Below are positions 1 through 8,430 of a stretch of 64,000 nucleotides of DNA, piece by piece. This stretch comes from Porphyra umbilicalis (lineage: Eukaryota > Rhodophyta > Bangiophyceae > Bangiales > Bangiaceae): NCBI GenBank assembly GCA_002049455.2, contig KV918779.1, positions 310,001 to 374,000 of the forward strand. The letters are read 5' to 3'. How positions within the stretch are numbered: position 1 is the stretch's first letter; the number at the start of each line of letters is the position of its first letter. Made by a program: the position numbers and the translations under genes. The notes beneath the pieces were generated by a model. That model was not told the origin of the DNA. It saw only the letters and a program-made list of their open reading frames with translations, and searched no databases.

Positions 1-431
1 GGAGACGCAGGGAACTCCGCAAAGGCGTCAGCTGAGGTGGTGGGGATCTCAACTAGAACGGACCTGGTGGTACATTCTATGGACACCGATGTTAAGGAAA
101 AAAAAAACCCTGCCCAACGGCGAAAAAAATACCTTTGTGTAACCTTGCGTCTCTACACAACATACGGAGACACAAACTCGCCGCGGTCGTTCCATACGTG
201 CGTCGTCAGCTCAGCACGGAGCTGCTCGTGCTCAACGGGATTGCGAGTCTCACCCCATGCAACAAAGACAGCAACCATACCGCCCGCGGGGGGCTGCTAC
301 ACAGCGTTCAGTGCCGGAGGCGGGTCAGCGACAGCGTCAGCGGCGGCCGGGAGGCCGCCTTCGTTGCCGATGCCGCCGCCAGCTGCAGCTCCCCCGGCGG
401 CAGCAGCGCCGCCATCGCCTGTCCCACGATC
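1..431. other. no gene recognised
   Basis: Open frames on both strands overlap here, but none gives a recognisable protein. The sequence lies immediately downstream of the C-terminal end of the Harbinger transposase remnant and becomes GC-rich and proline/alanine-coding in all frames between about 290 and 430. It may be the 3' flank of that DNA transposon. No terminal inverted repeat could be seen. Confidence 0.4.
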
Positions 432-783
432 TTAAGCACCCTTACCCCCCGCTGCAGCGGCAGCCTCACTTGCAGGATCCTCACCCTCACTACCCGCACT
501 CCCACCCCCATTAGTCTCTGGTGCATATCTGCGGCGGCTCAAAAACGTGTCACGACGGGCCTCTACACACATGTTGTGTAGAATGCACACCGCCTTGTAG
601 GTCATAATCAGCTGCTTCACGGAACGGCACCGTCCTGGGTGCAAGGCAATGTGAAACCGCTTAATAAGGACGTTAAACAGCCGCTCAACATCCTTGCGAT
701 TCTCCTCCAGCAGAAGGTTGAAGGTCTTTTCCTCGTCAGTCAATGGCATGGGGTGGGGCGACACTAGGAAGGCACAACGAGAG
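432..783 (-). pseudogene. PIF/Harbinger-type transposase, C-terminal fragment
   Basis: The minus-strand reading frame encodes the last ~115 residues of a DDE_Tnp_4 (plant transposon protein/HARBI1-like) nuclease. The diagnostic part is a run ending NRKDVERLFNVLIKRF, followed by a basic linker and ILHNMCVEAR, which matches the conserved region around the final catalytic acidic residue in that family. An acidic, Gly/Ala-rich tail follows up to a stop at 432. The N-terminal three quarters are missing: homology stops at 783, exactly where the gypsy LTR begins, so the LTR element truncates it. The open frame runs on into the LTR, but that part is LTR sequence. No matching N-terminal half is seen to the right of the gypsy element. 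Family call from motif recognition; dead fragment. Confidence 0.7.
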
Positions 784-1279
784 TGTAGCGGTTCCAAGCA
801 CCACCACGTTGGTTCGTCGTCTGGCCGAAGTGACCTCTTGATCAGCTCGGTCCGTCGAAGGAACTGCTCCGGAAATCGAACCACAGCCCAGCCTTCCCCC
901 AACGGGAGGAGAGGATCACAACAAAGCCCAGGGGGGAATCGTTGTCCAAAGCACAGTTAGTTTTATCAAACGGCGACGGGGACGGCGTCCCCGCTGTCAA
1001 TAAACCCCTCCCAAACCCGAACGCCGGTGGCCAAAGTAAGTACCCCAAATGCGCCAAACCGATGAATCCCTCCAAAGCGAAAAGTTCAAACAAGTAGTAG
1101 GGGGGTTGGGAAAACCACTGGGGAAAAGCCCCGCCCCCGACCGAATCCAATCTTCCCGAGATCCGGACAGGTCATTCCCTTGCTGGCCCGGATCGGGATT
1201 TTTGGGGACGGCCCCCCGGGGGTGTGCTGTCCACAGCTGAGGGGCCACGCCCGTTCCAACTGGGGACCCCCGACCGCCA
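784..1279 (-). repeat. 3' LTR of gypsy-1
   Basis: About 496 bp. On the minus strand it starts TGGCGGTCGGGGG and ends GAACCGCTACA. It matches 15336-15830 closely with scattered substitutions and small indels, indicating an old insertion. A purine-rich stretch immediately precedes its 5' end on the sense strand (1280-1293, reading GACGAGGGGGCTGC on the minus strand) and is a plausible polypurine tract. Confidence 0.85.
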
Positions 1280-1549
1280 CGCAGCCCCCTCGTCGCGTGA
1301 CGTGGCGTCCCTGTCGGTCCCGCGACGACCCCTGAGGAGGGGGTTCCGGCCCTGCCCCCGGGCCGGGTGCCGGCCACAACCGCCACCCCCCCCCGATCCT
1401 CGCCCCAGGGGGGTTGTCGAGGTCGGCCCGCGGACGGGATCGGCCCCACGCAACACCGGCATGGCGTGGCGCGCGGCCCGCACGGGTGCCGCGCGGCCCC
1501 CACACCCCCCGAGACGCACGTGGGCCCCACCTCTCCCCGTGGGCCCACA

Positions 1550-1967
1550 TGTTGAAACGCAGTGGGGATAGGGGTTGGGGGACCACGGTGAAGTGGTTGA
1601 GTGGCTTGAGCTTGTGTGTGTGTGTGCGAACGTGCTTTGTTGGTTGTCGTCAGGATCGCCCGCCTCTCCCAACCGAGAGCACCTCTCAAATAGTCCCCGC
1701 CGGCCCAAGTGCTCCCCCCTCTCGCGCCCACACCGACGCCCACGCCCTCGCACCAAATCGAATCACTCACCAAATCAAAAGCCACTAGAGGAAAGCGAAG
1801 ATCAAATCCAAAACATGCCAAAAGTAACGCCCCAAGATGACCCAACACAAATGTGTGCAACTTGACCACGTCTTGCAAATGTACAATGTGGGGTACCATA
1901 AGGGTCACCGACCATCGTCCAACCGCGAACCGCCAGTGGAGTCGGCGACGAGCATCACAGTCCAACA
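1550..1967 (-). repeat. 3' LTR of copia-1
   Basis: 418 bp with TGTTG...CAACA termini, the usual short inverted ends of copia LTRs. Practically identical to 6091-6508. Confidence 0.95.
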
Positions 1968-1980
1968 CTTCTCCTTGCTT
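1968..1980 (-). promoter_or_regulatory. polypurine tract of copia-1
   Basis: Read on the minus strand, the 13 bases AAGCAAGGAGAAG lie directly upstream of the 3' LTR start TGTTGGACTG. This is the expected position and composition for the plus-strand DNA primer of an LTR retrotransposon. Confidence 0.7.
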
Positions 1981-2002
1981 GTTGCCGCGGCGGTTCTTGT
2001 TT

Positions 2003-5000
2003 TCAGCAAAGCCCCATGGCCTCGACATGCTTGTCGTGCTTGGTCTTGCCGAGCTCCTTCGTCATCGGGTCCGCCACCATGTCGTTCGTTGCACAATGCT
2101 CCAATGTCACCTTGTCCGTCGTGATGGCCTCGCGCACAGAGTGGTAGCGAATGTCGATGTGCTTAGTGCGCTTGTGCTGGACGGGGTTCCTGGAGAAGTC
2201 AATGCACCCGCTGTTGTCGACTTTGATGTTGATCGGCCCGCCCGAGATCGCTGTCCGCAGCCCTTGAGTTGCCACGCTTTGCACGAGCTTGTTGAGCCAA
2301 ACAGCTTCCTTGCTGGCCTCACATAGAGCCATGTACTCAGCTTCCATCGTCGACAGCGCCACCGTCTTCTGCAACTTAGAACCCCAGCTGACGGCTGCTC
2401 CGCCAAAGATGAAGGTAAAGCCCGTCGTCGAACGTCGCGTCTCGTGGTCACCCGCCCAGTCGGCATCACTGAAGCCTTGTAGAACACAGGAAGAGTTCTT
2501 GTCGAAGACCAGCCCCTTGTCCATCGAACCCTTGACGTACCGTAGAACGCGCTTGATCGCCGCCCAATGCTCCTTGCCGTAGCACGAGACAAACCGACTC
2601 AGCTTCCCGATGGCGAAGGCGAGGTCAGGACGTGTTCCGACCATCAGGTACATCAGACTGCCGACAGCTTTGCGGTAGGGCAGCGTGTCGTCGCTCTCGT
2701 CGGCCTTGACCAGCTGCAGGCCCACCTTCAGCGGCGTTCCGATCGGGTTGCACTCCGCCATCCCGAACTTCTCCAGCACTTGCGCCGCGTACTTGCCCTG
2801 CGACAGCTTGAGGGTGCCCAACGCCTTGTCACGCCTAATCTCTAACCCGAGGATGACCTTCGCCTCGCCCAGGTCCTTCATCTCAAAACGCTTGTGCAGA
2901 GCGTCCTTAATCTTGTAGATCGCCGCCAGGCTTGATGCCACCAACAGTAGATCGTCGACGTACACCAGGACGATGATGATTTCACCGTCATCCATAAGGA
3001 TGTAGAGGAATGCATCCAGGTCAATGTTATTGAACCCTTGTGACTTAAGGAAGTCGTTGAGCTTGGCGTACCACATCATGGGAGCTTGCTTCAGCCCATA
3101 CAGCGCTTGGAGGAGACGACACACCTTGTCAGGATACGTCGGATCGACATAGCCGTCTGGCTGCTCCATGTAAACCTCCTCGTCAAGGTCGCCGTTGAGG
3201 AATGCCGTCTTGACGTCCATCTGATGTAGCTCCCACCCGTTCGCCGCCGTCATCGCTAGGATGCATCGGATGGTAGTGAACTTGGCCACCGGCGCGAACG
3301 TCTCGTTGAAGTCGAGCCCCTTGATCTGCCGGTTCCCCATGAAGCACAGGCGCGCCTTGTGCCGCGTCGTGTTGTTCCCATTCTTGTCAACCTCGTTCTT
3401 GACCTTGTACACCCACTTGCCTTTCAGCACGCGTCGACTGGCCGGGCGATCCGTCAAGCGCCAAGTCTTGTTCTTGCGGATGGCCTCCATCTCCTCGTCC
3501 ATGGCAATCTGCCACTTAGCCGATTCCTGCCCTTGAACGGCTTGCACGTACGTCGTGGGCGCCTCGTGAGCAACCAGGCTCACCGCGCGCCAGTACTCGA
3601 CAGGTGGTCGCCGCGCTCTGCCGCTCCGACGCAGCGTGTCTTGAGAGACGCCACAACCTTGATTGTCGTCCGCGGACTTGTCAGATCCATCTCCTTGCTT
3701 GTCATCCTTGTCGTCATTGTCAGCATCTACGTCTTCGCCGTCGCTTGTAGAACGCAAGCCCGTCTCGACTTCGACGATTTCGTCTCCGGGGAGCTCCTCT
3801 GCAACTTCTGCCACCTCGCTTACGTTCGTCTCGGCGAACACCACGCTTCGTGCCTTGACGACCTTGCCGTCGTCGAGGATGACCTTGTACGCCTTGCTGC
3901 CGTCGGAATAGCCTAAGAAGACGCCCTTCGCCGCCTTGTCGCCAAACTTGCCGTCGATGTGACTCTTGTGCAGCACCACCCAGCATGTCGACCCAAACAC
4001 CCGCATGTGGCTGACGTCGGGCTTCTTCCCGGTCCACAGCTCAAAAGACGTCTTGCCGACGGGAAGCGCCCGACTGGTGACGCGGTTCTTGATGTACACC
4101 GCCGTCTTGATGGCATCCGCCCAAAGATCCTGATCGACGTCCTTGTGTTGCATCATGGTGCGAGCCATCTCCAAGAGAACTCGGATAAGCCGCTCAGCAG
4201 CCCCGTTCTGCTGCGGCGTGTCGGGCACCGTGGTCTGGTGCGTCGTGCCGTTCTCATCGTGAAGAGCCTTGAATGCGTTCGACACATACTCGCCGCCATT
4301 GTCGTAGCGTAGGATCTTGATCTTGGTACCCGTGTGCAGCTGGGCCTTCGTCAGCCACTTCTTGTACTCAGAGAGCAGATCGCTCTTCTTCTGCAGGAAG
4401 ACCACGTCTGTCCAGCGGGAAAAGTCGTCAGTGAAGGTGCCAAAGTAGAGCGCACCGCCACGCGACGGCTCTGACATTGGCCCGCCCAGGTCCGAGTGCA
4501 CGAGCTGCAGGCGCTTGCTGACTCGACCTCCTCCCGCACTAGGCATAGGCGTCATAGCCGCCTTCCCATACACGCACGGCTCGCAGACGTCCTTGACCGC
4601 CATGGAAGAGCACTTGAGTCCATCGATGTCCTTGTTCTTGATCATCCGCTTAACGCCAGCCACGTTGACGTGCCCAAGGCGCTCATGCCAGAGCTGAAGA
4701 GAGGCCACCGCAGCAATATCCGACAGTGGGGCCATGTCCAGGTGATAGAGCCCACTCTTCCGCGTGCCGCACGCAGCGACCTTGTCGCTAATCTTGATGA
4801 TCGTCTTACCGCCCTTGAATGACACTTCCGCACCACGCTCCTCCATCATGCCGACCGACATGAGGTTGAAGCCCATGGTAGGAACATGGAGCACCTTCTC
4901 CAACTTGATCTTGCGCGTCTTGCCGTGAACGATGACATTGAGCACGACCGTTCCGACGCCCGCCGTGGCTACGGACCCCTTGTCACCCATGGTGACGCTG

Positions 5001-5929
5001 CGTCCCGTAGTCGTCTGGTAGTCGTCGAAGCACCCGCGCATCCAGCACATGTGTGCAGACGCCGCAGAATCGACAAGCCACGACTTGGAGATGTCATCGG
5101 TGTCAGCCGCATTGCTTACCAGACAGATGGCGTCGTAGCTGTCGCTACCATCGTCAGCCGCAATCGCGGCCACCTTGTCCTGTCTCTGCTTCTTGGCCTT
5201 GAGCTCTGGGAAATCGTGAGAGATATGCCCAAACTTATGGCAGTAGTAACACTCGATCTTGGAGAGGTCACCACGGCGGCCTTGACCTCGATAGTTGGCG
5301 CCGACGAGTGCCATGTCGCCAATGCGCTTGGTCGACGGTGACTTGTCCGCCTGCCGCCGCTCCTCCTGAAGCAAGCGGCTCTTGACAAAGTCGAGGCTCA
5401 GCTCGTCCTCGCCCTTGGCGTCGAGAGCCACCGGCAGGTTCTCGTACTTGAACGTCAGCCCGTTGAGGACACTCATAGCAACGTCCATCTCCGTCACCTC
5501 GCCGCCCATGGCCTTGAGGTTCTCGCCGAGGTTGCGCACGCGGTTGATGTAGCCCAGCATGCCCTCACCGACGGTCATTTCGACGGTGTAGAACTCGCGG
5601 CGCGCCTTCATCTTGTTCATCAAACTCTTGCGCTGGAAGACACCTTGCAGCGTCGACCACATTTCTGCCGTCGTCTTGCAGCCCGACACGTGCTCGAGCT
5701 GCTCAGATACAAGGGTGAGCCCGATGATGGCGCTCGCCTTCGTGTCTCGACGCTTCCACACCGCCAACTCGCGGGCATCCGCGTCCGTCGGCTTGCCGTC
5801 TTCGTCAAGCATATCGTCCAGGTCGCGCAGCGCGAGGACCATTTTAATGCGCTGACGCCATTCGTGGAAATTCGTCTCCGTCAACTTGTCGATCTTGATG
5901 CCGCCCATGCCGGCAGCGCCTCCGTCCAT
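2003..5929 (-). CDS. copia gag-pol polyprotein (1308 aa)
   Basis: Single uninterrupted ORF in Ty1/copia order. A UBN2-type gag N-terminus comes first. The CCHC zinc knuckle lies near residues 227-240, but its last position is Phe instead of Cys (CYYC-x4-H-x4-F; one base, TTC for TGC). Then come an aspartic protease with DSA near residue 290, an integrase with H-H-C-C (LWHERLGH...CEPC), and a DDE core (HSDLGGP, YDNGGEYV, QQNGAAERL). Reverse transcriptase follows with YVDD near 990, then RNase H with DADWAGD and the C-terminal KHIDIRYH motif. The ATG at 5929 follows the 5' LTR, PBS and leader. All polymerase and integrase motifs look intact, so the zinc-knuckle change is the only visible defect; it could impair RNA packaging. 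Length is typical of copia polyproteins. Confidence 0.95.
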   Translation of the reverse strand: MDGGAAGMGGIKIDKLTETNFHEWRQRIKMVLALRDLDDMLDEDGKPTDADARELAVWKRRDTKASAIIGLTLVSEQLEHVSGCKTTAEMWSTLQGVFQRKSLMNKMKARREFYTVEMTVGEGMLGYINRVRNLGENLKAMGGEVTEMDVAMSVLNGLTFKYENLPVALDAKGEDELSLDFVKSRLLQEERRQADKSPSTKRIGDMALVGANYRGQGRRGDLSKIECYYCHKFGHISHDFPELKAKKQRQDKVAAIAADDGSDSYDAICLVSNAADTDDISKSWLVDSAASAHMCWMRGCFDDYQTTTGRSVTMGDKGSVATAGVGTVVLNVIVHGKTRKIKLEKVLHVPTMGFNLMSVGMMEERGAEVSFKGGKTIIKISDKVAACGTRKSGLYHLDMAPLSDIAAVASLQLWHERLGHVNVAGVKRMIKNKDIDGLKCSSMAVKDVCEPCVYGKAAMTPMPSAGGGRVSKRLQLVHSDLGGPMSEPSRGGALYFGTFTDDFSRWTDVVFLQKKSDLLSEYKKWLTKAQLHTGTKIKILRYDNGGEYVSNAFKALHDENGTTHQTTVPDTPQQNGAAERLIRVLLEMARTMMQHKDVDQDLWADAIKTAVYIKNRVTSRALPVGKTSFELWTGKKPDVSHMRVFGSTCWVVLHKSHIDGKFGDKAAKGVFLGYSDGSKAYKVILDDGKVVKARSVVFAETNVSEVAEVAEELPGDEIVEVETGLRSTSDGEDVDADNDDKDDKQGDGSDKSADDNQGCGVSQDTLRRSGRARRPPVEYWRAVSLVAHEAPTTYVQAVQGQESAKWQIAMDEEMEAIRKNKTWRLTDRPASRRVLKGKWVYKVKNEVDKNGNNTTRHKARLCFMGNRQIKGLDFNETFAPVAKFTTIRCILAMTAANGWELHQMDVKTAFLNGDLDEEVYMEQPDGYVDPTYPDKVCRLLQALYGLKQAPMMWYAKLNDFLKSQGFNNIDLDAFLYILMDDGEIIIVLVYVDDLLLVASSLAAIYKIKDALHKRFEMKDLGEAKVILGLEIRRDKALGTLKLSQGKYAAQVLEKFGMAECNPIGTPLKVGLQLVKADESDDTLPYRKAVGSLMYLMVGTRPDLAFAIGKLSRFVSCYGKEHWAAIKRVLRYVKGSMDKGLVFDKNSSCVLQGFSDADWAGDHETRRSTTGFTFIFGGAAVSWGSKLQKTVALSTMEAEYMALCEASKEAVWLNKLVQSVATQGLRTAISGGPINIKVDNSGCIDFSRNPVQHKRTKHIDIRYHSVREAITTDKVTLEHCATNDMVADPMTKELGKTKHDKHVEAMGLC

Positions 5930-6074
5930 GACGTCTCCTTGTCGTAGCGCCCGACCTTGCCGAGCCGTGCGCCTTGACCGTCACGTCCTTGAACCACCTT
6001 GACCTCGTCTTCTTCGCACTTGCCGCGACCGTCGCGACACCAGCTGGCACACCTTGCTCTTGTCACAGCCCCGG

Positions 6075-6090
6075 CTCTGGGCCCATAACC
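6075..6090 (-). promoter_or_regulatory. primer-binding site of copia-1, initiator tRNA-Met half-molecule type
   Basis: Directly downstream of the 5' LTR the sense strand reads GGTTATGGGCCCAGAG. Its complement CTGGGCCCATAACC is the anticodon-arm sequence of eukaryotic initiator tRNA-Met (CAU anticodon inside). Priming from this internal site, with a tRNA cleaved in the anticodon arm, is known from Drosophila copia. The same motif occurs at 37518 in another element. Confidence 0.85.
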
Positions 6091-6508
6091 TGTTGAAGCG
6101 CAGTGGGGATAGGGGTTGGGGGACCACGGTGAAGTGGTTGAGTGGCTTGAGCTTGTGTGTGTGTGTGCGAACGTGCTTTGTTGGTTGTCGTCAGGATCGC
6201 CCGCCTCTCCCAACCGAGAGCACCTCTCAAATAGTCCCCGCCGGCCCAAGTGCTCCCCCCTCTCGCGCCCACACCGACGCCCACGCCCTCGCACCAAATC
6301 GAATCACTCACCAAATCAAAAGCCACTAGAGGAAAGCGAAGATCAAATCCAAAACATGCCAAAAGTAACGCCCCAAGATGACCCAACACAAATGTGTGCA
6401 ACTTGACCACGTCTTGCAAATGTACCATGTGGGGTACCATAAGGGTCACCGACCATCGTCCAACCGCGAACCGCCAGTGGAGTCGGCGACGAGCATCACA
6501 GTCCAACA
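6091..6508 (-). repeat. 5' LTR of copia-1
   Basis: 418 bp, TGTTG...CAACA ends, followed on the sense strand by the PBS. Contains a (GT)n run. Two differences from the 3' LTR were noted by eye. Confidence 0.95.
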
Positions 6509-6795
6509 CCACACGCACACCCCGGCCTCACCTCCCCCGCCACACAGGCGACTCCACGAATCCTCCACGCCACCCCACGACGTAACCCTCCGCGCTCGCT
6601 AAGACGCGGTGTTCGCAGACTCGTTCCTCCGCCCACCCCACGTCGTGCCGTCCACCACCCACCCCGCGTGGCGCCGGCCGCTTCTTGCTTCTGTCGGCCC
6701 CCGAGGGTACCCCCCCCCTCGCATCCCTCCTTGTGGGACCGAGGACCCGGCGGCCGCCCGTCGACGGGACGCCCGTAGCCGCGTCGTCCTCCGCG

Positions 6796-8430
6796 ATGGC
6801 CGACGAGGAGATGCGCTACCAGACCGTCGTGGGCCCCCTGCCCGTGTTGTCCAACCCGGCGACGTGGGCGCCCGCGTGGGCCCGCGAGGATGCTCACATG
6901 GGGGTGGCGGGGTCGCTGGCCCACGCGAGGTTCCGGGGCATCGACCCGACGCGCCCCTCCAACCCGTTCGCCAAGTACATCGCGGCGATGCCGCACGCCC
7001 TCGCGCCTTCCCTTGACGACCGCGCCTCGTCGATCACAGTGGTGCGGCGCAGCCGCGAGGTGGGGTACCGCCGCTCCTACGTGGGCTTCATGGACGACCC
7101 CCCGGTGGACCCGCCGTTGGTGCCGACCTTCGAGTACATCCTCACGTGCCCGCCCTTCATCGGCGTGTCGGACGCGGAGGGCCCCACGACGGTCCAGCTG
7201 ACCACGGCTCGCAACCACCGGGGCGGCCTTACCGGACACCTCGTGCCGTGGCACCAGGTGGAGTACTCGAGCTGTGCCACGGCGACCCGCTCGCGCTTCT
7301 ACTTGCCGACTCCAGCGTGGTGGTCCGGGGTGGAGGTCCCGTACGGCTGCATGGTGGAACTCCCGTGGGTGCACGCGTAAGCCACGGACGACCTCTACGC
7401 GGGACGGCGTGCCTCGTGAGCCGTCCTCCGTAGCGAGTGGGCCCTCGCAGCGGCCATTGTTTTCCTCGAGACGTTCCGTAGCCGCCAGGTCTTGTGGCGT
7501 TACCCCCCGCGTCTCCTCGATTGGATCCGCTCCCTCGGGGCGTCCAATATCTGCATCAACTCCGCGGGTCCCGACGCAGAGGCGGCCGCTACCCTCGGGG
7601 CGTTGCTGGACTTCGCGGACCAGCTTCCCGACGCGGAGGCCTTCCGCCAGCGCCTCCGCGCGCGTAGCACCGACCGCCGGGACCGCGAGGGTTGGATTTG
7701 GGCGTCCCTCGAGGTGGACGACGACGGCACTCACGCCAAGGTCGCCGAGGACCTTCGCCCCTTCGACCTACCGTACACCGCGGAAATCCTCGAGGCGCGT
7801 GGCTACAACGCTGCTCGTGGGGGTTGGGCCGCCGCCGCCTCGGCTTCCCGCAGCCTGCGTTACCCCGGGGGTGGAACCGCACCGCCCGCTACCTCCGTGG
7901 TGACCGGTGCCGCGGGGTTGTCCCCTCCGGGTCCGTCGCCGCCGGCCGCATCCGCCGCCCCCTCTGGGGGTAACTCCGGCGGTAGCCTCATCGTCTCGTT
8001 CGACCCCGTGGAACACCGTGACATCCCCGACGTGGCCTTTGACTAACTCGATCACATCCCCTCGGACCGTGTCCCGCAGGGTTTGGCGCGCGTCGTGGCT
8101 TGTGACCCCGGGGAACTTCGCGGCTACACCACGGGCACCCTGGTAGCCGGCTTGAGCCACACCGTGGTCTCCCTTGGCGACTCGATCGCCCAGTGGGCCC
8201 GCGACCACCCCGGGGTTCCGGCCCGTCACTTGGAGGAGTTTCTTCAGTTGGTTGGTCGTCGTAGCATCCGCGCGGTTCTCATTCGCGAGGTCAGCGTGGC
8301 CGCCGGTGGGGCCAACCGCCGTCAGCAGCATCACCGCGACCGCGACGCCTACCACGAGGAGCCGGCGGCGCAGCGTCCCCGTGGTCCGCCCGGTCCCGAG
8401 TGGGGTGTGCCTTCGTCGGCTCGCCGCTAA
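6796..8430 (+). pseudogene. antisense accessory ORF of gypsy-1 (unknown protein, ~545 aa), three in-frame stops
   Basis: On the strand opposite gag-pol, between pol and the 3' LTR, one frame reads as coherent protein from ATG 6796 to 8430. It is broken only by TAA at 7378, TGA at 7417 and TAA at 8044. The product begins MADEEMRYQTVVGPLPVL. It has a globular region rich in Trp, Tyr and Pro, a helical middle part (LLDFADQLPDAEAFRQRL), a Pro/Ser/Gly linker, and a C-terminal helical domain ending in an Arg-rich tail. I do not recognise the family. There is no signal peptide or membrane segment, so it is not env-like. The reverse-strand frame over it looks low-complexity (Arg/Gly-rich), so plus is the likely coding strand. 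Antisense ORFs in this position are known in some plant gypsy elements (for example Grande). The copia insertion lies just upstream (ends 6508). Confidence 0.55.

Larger units (their letters stand above)
1550..6508 (-). mobile_element. Ty1/copia LTR retrotransposon (copia-1), full length and young
   Basis: Complete element of 4959 bp: 418-bp LTRs (1550-1967 and 6091-6508), a single polyprotein ORF, a primer-binding site and a polypurine tract. It is flanked by a perfect 5-bp target-site duplication CCACA (1545-1549 and 6509-6513). The LTRs differ at only two positions by eye, so the insertion is recent. It sits inside the 3' non-pol region of gypsy-1, in the same orientation. Relatives in the window are the solo LTR at 12191, the 5' fragment at 36974 and the integrase fragment at 56840. 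Confidence 0.95.

Noticed and set aside
6496-7734. 412-codon minus ORF in gypsy-1
   Set aside because: Arg/Gly-rich shadow of the more protein-like plus-strand frame; no resemblance to gag, pol or env.
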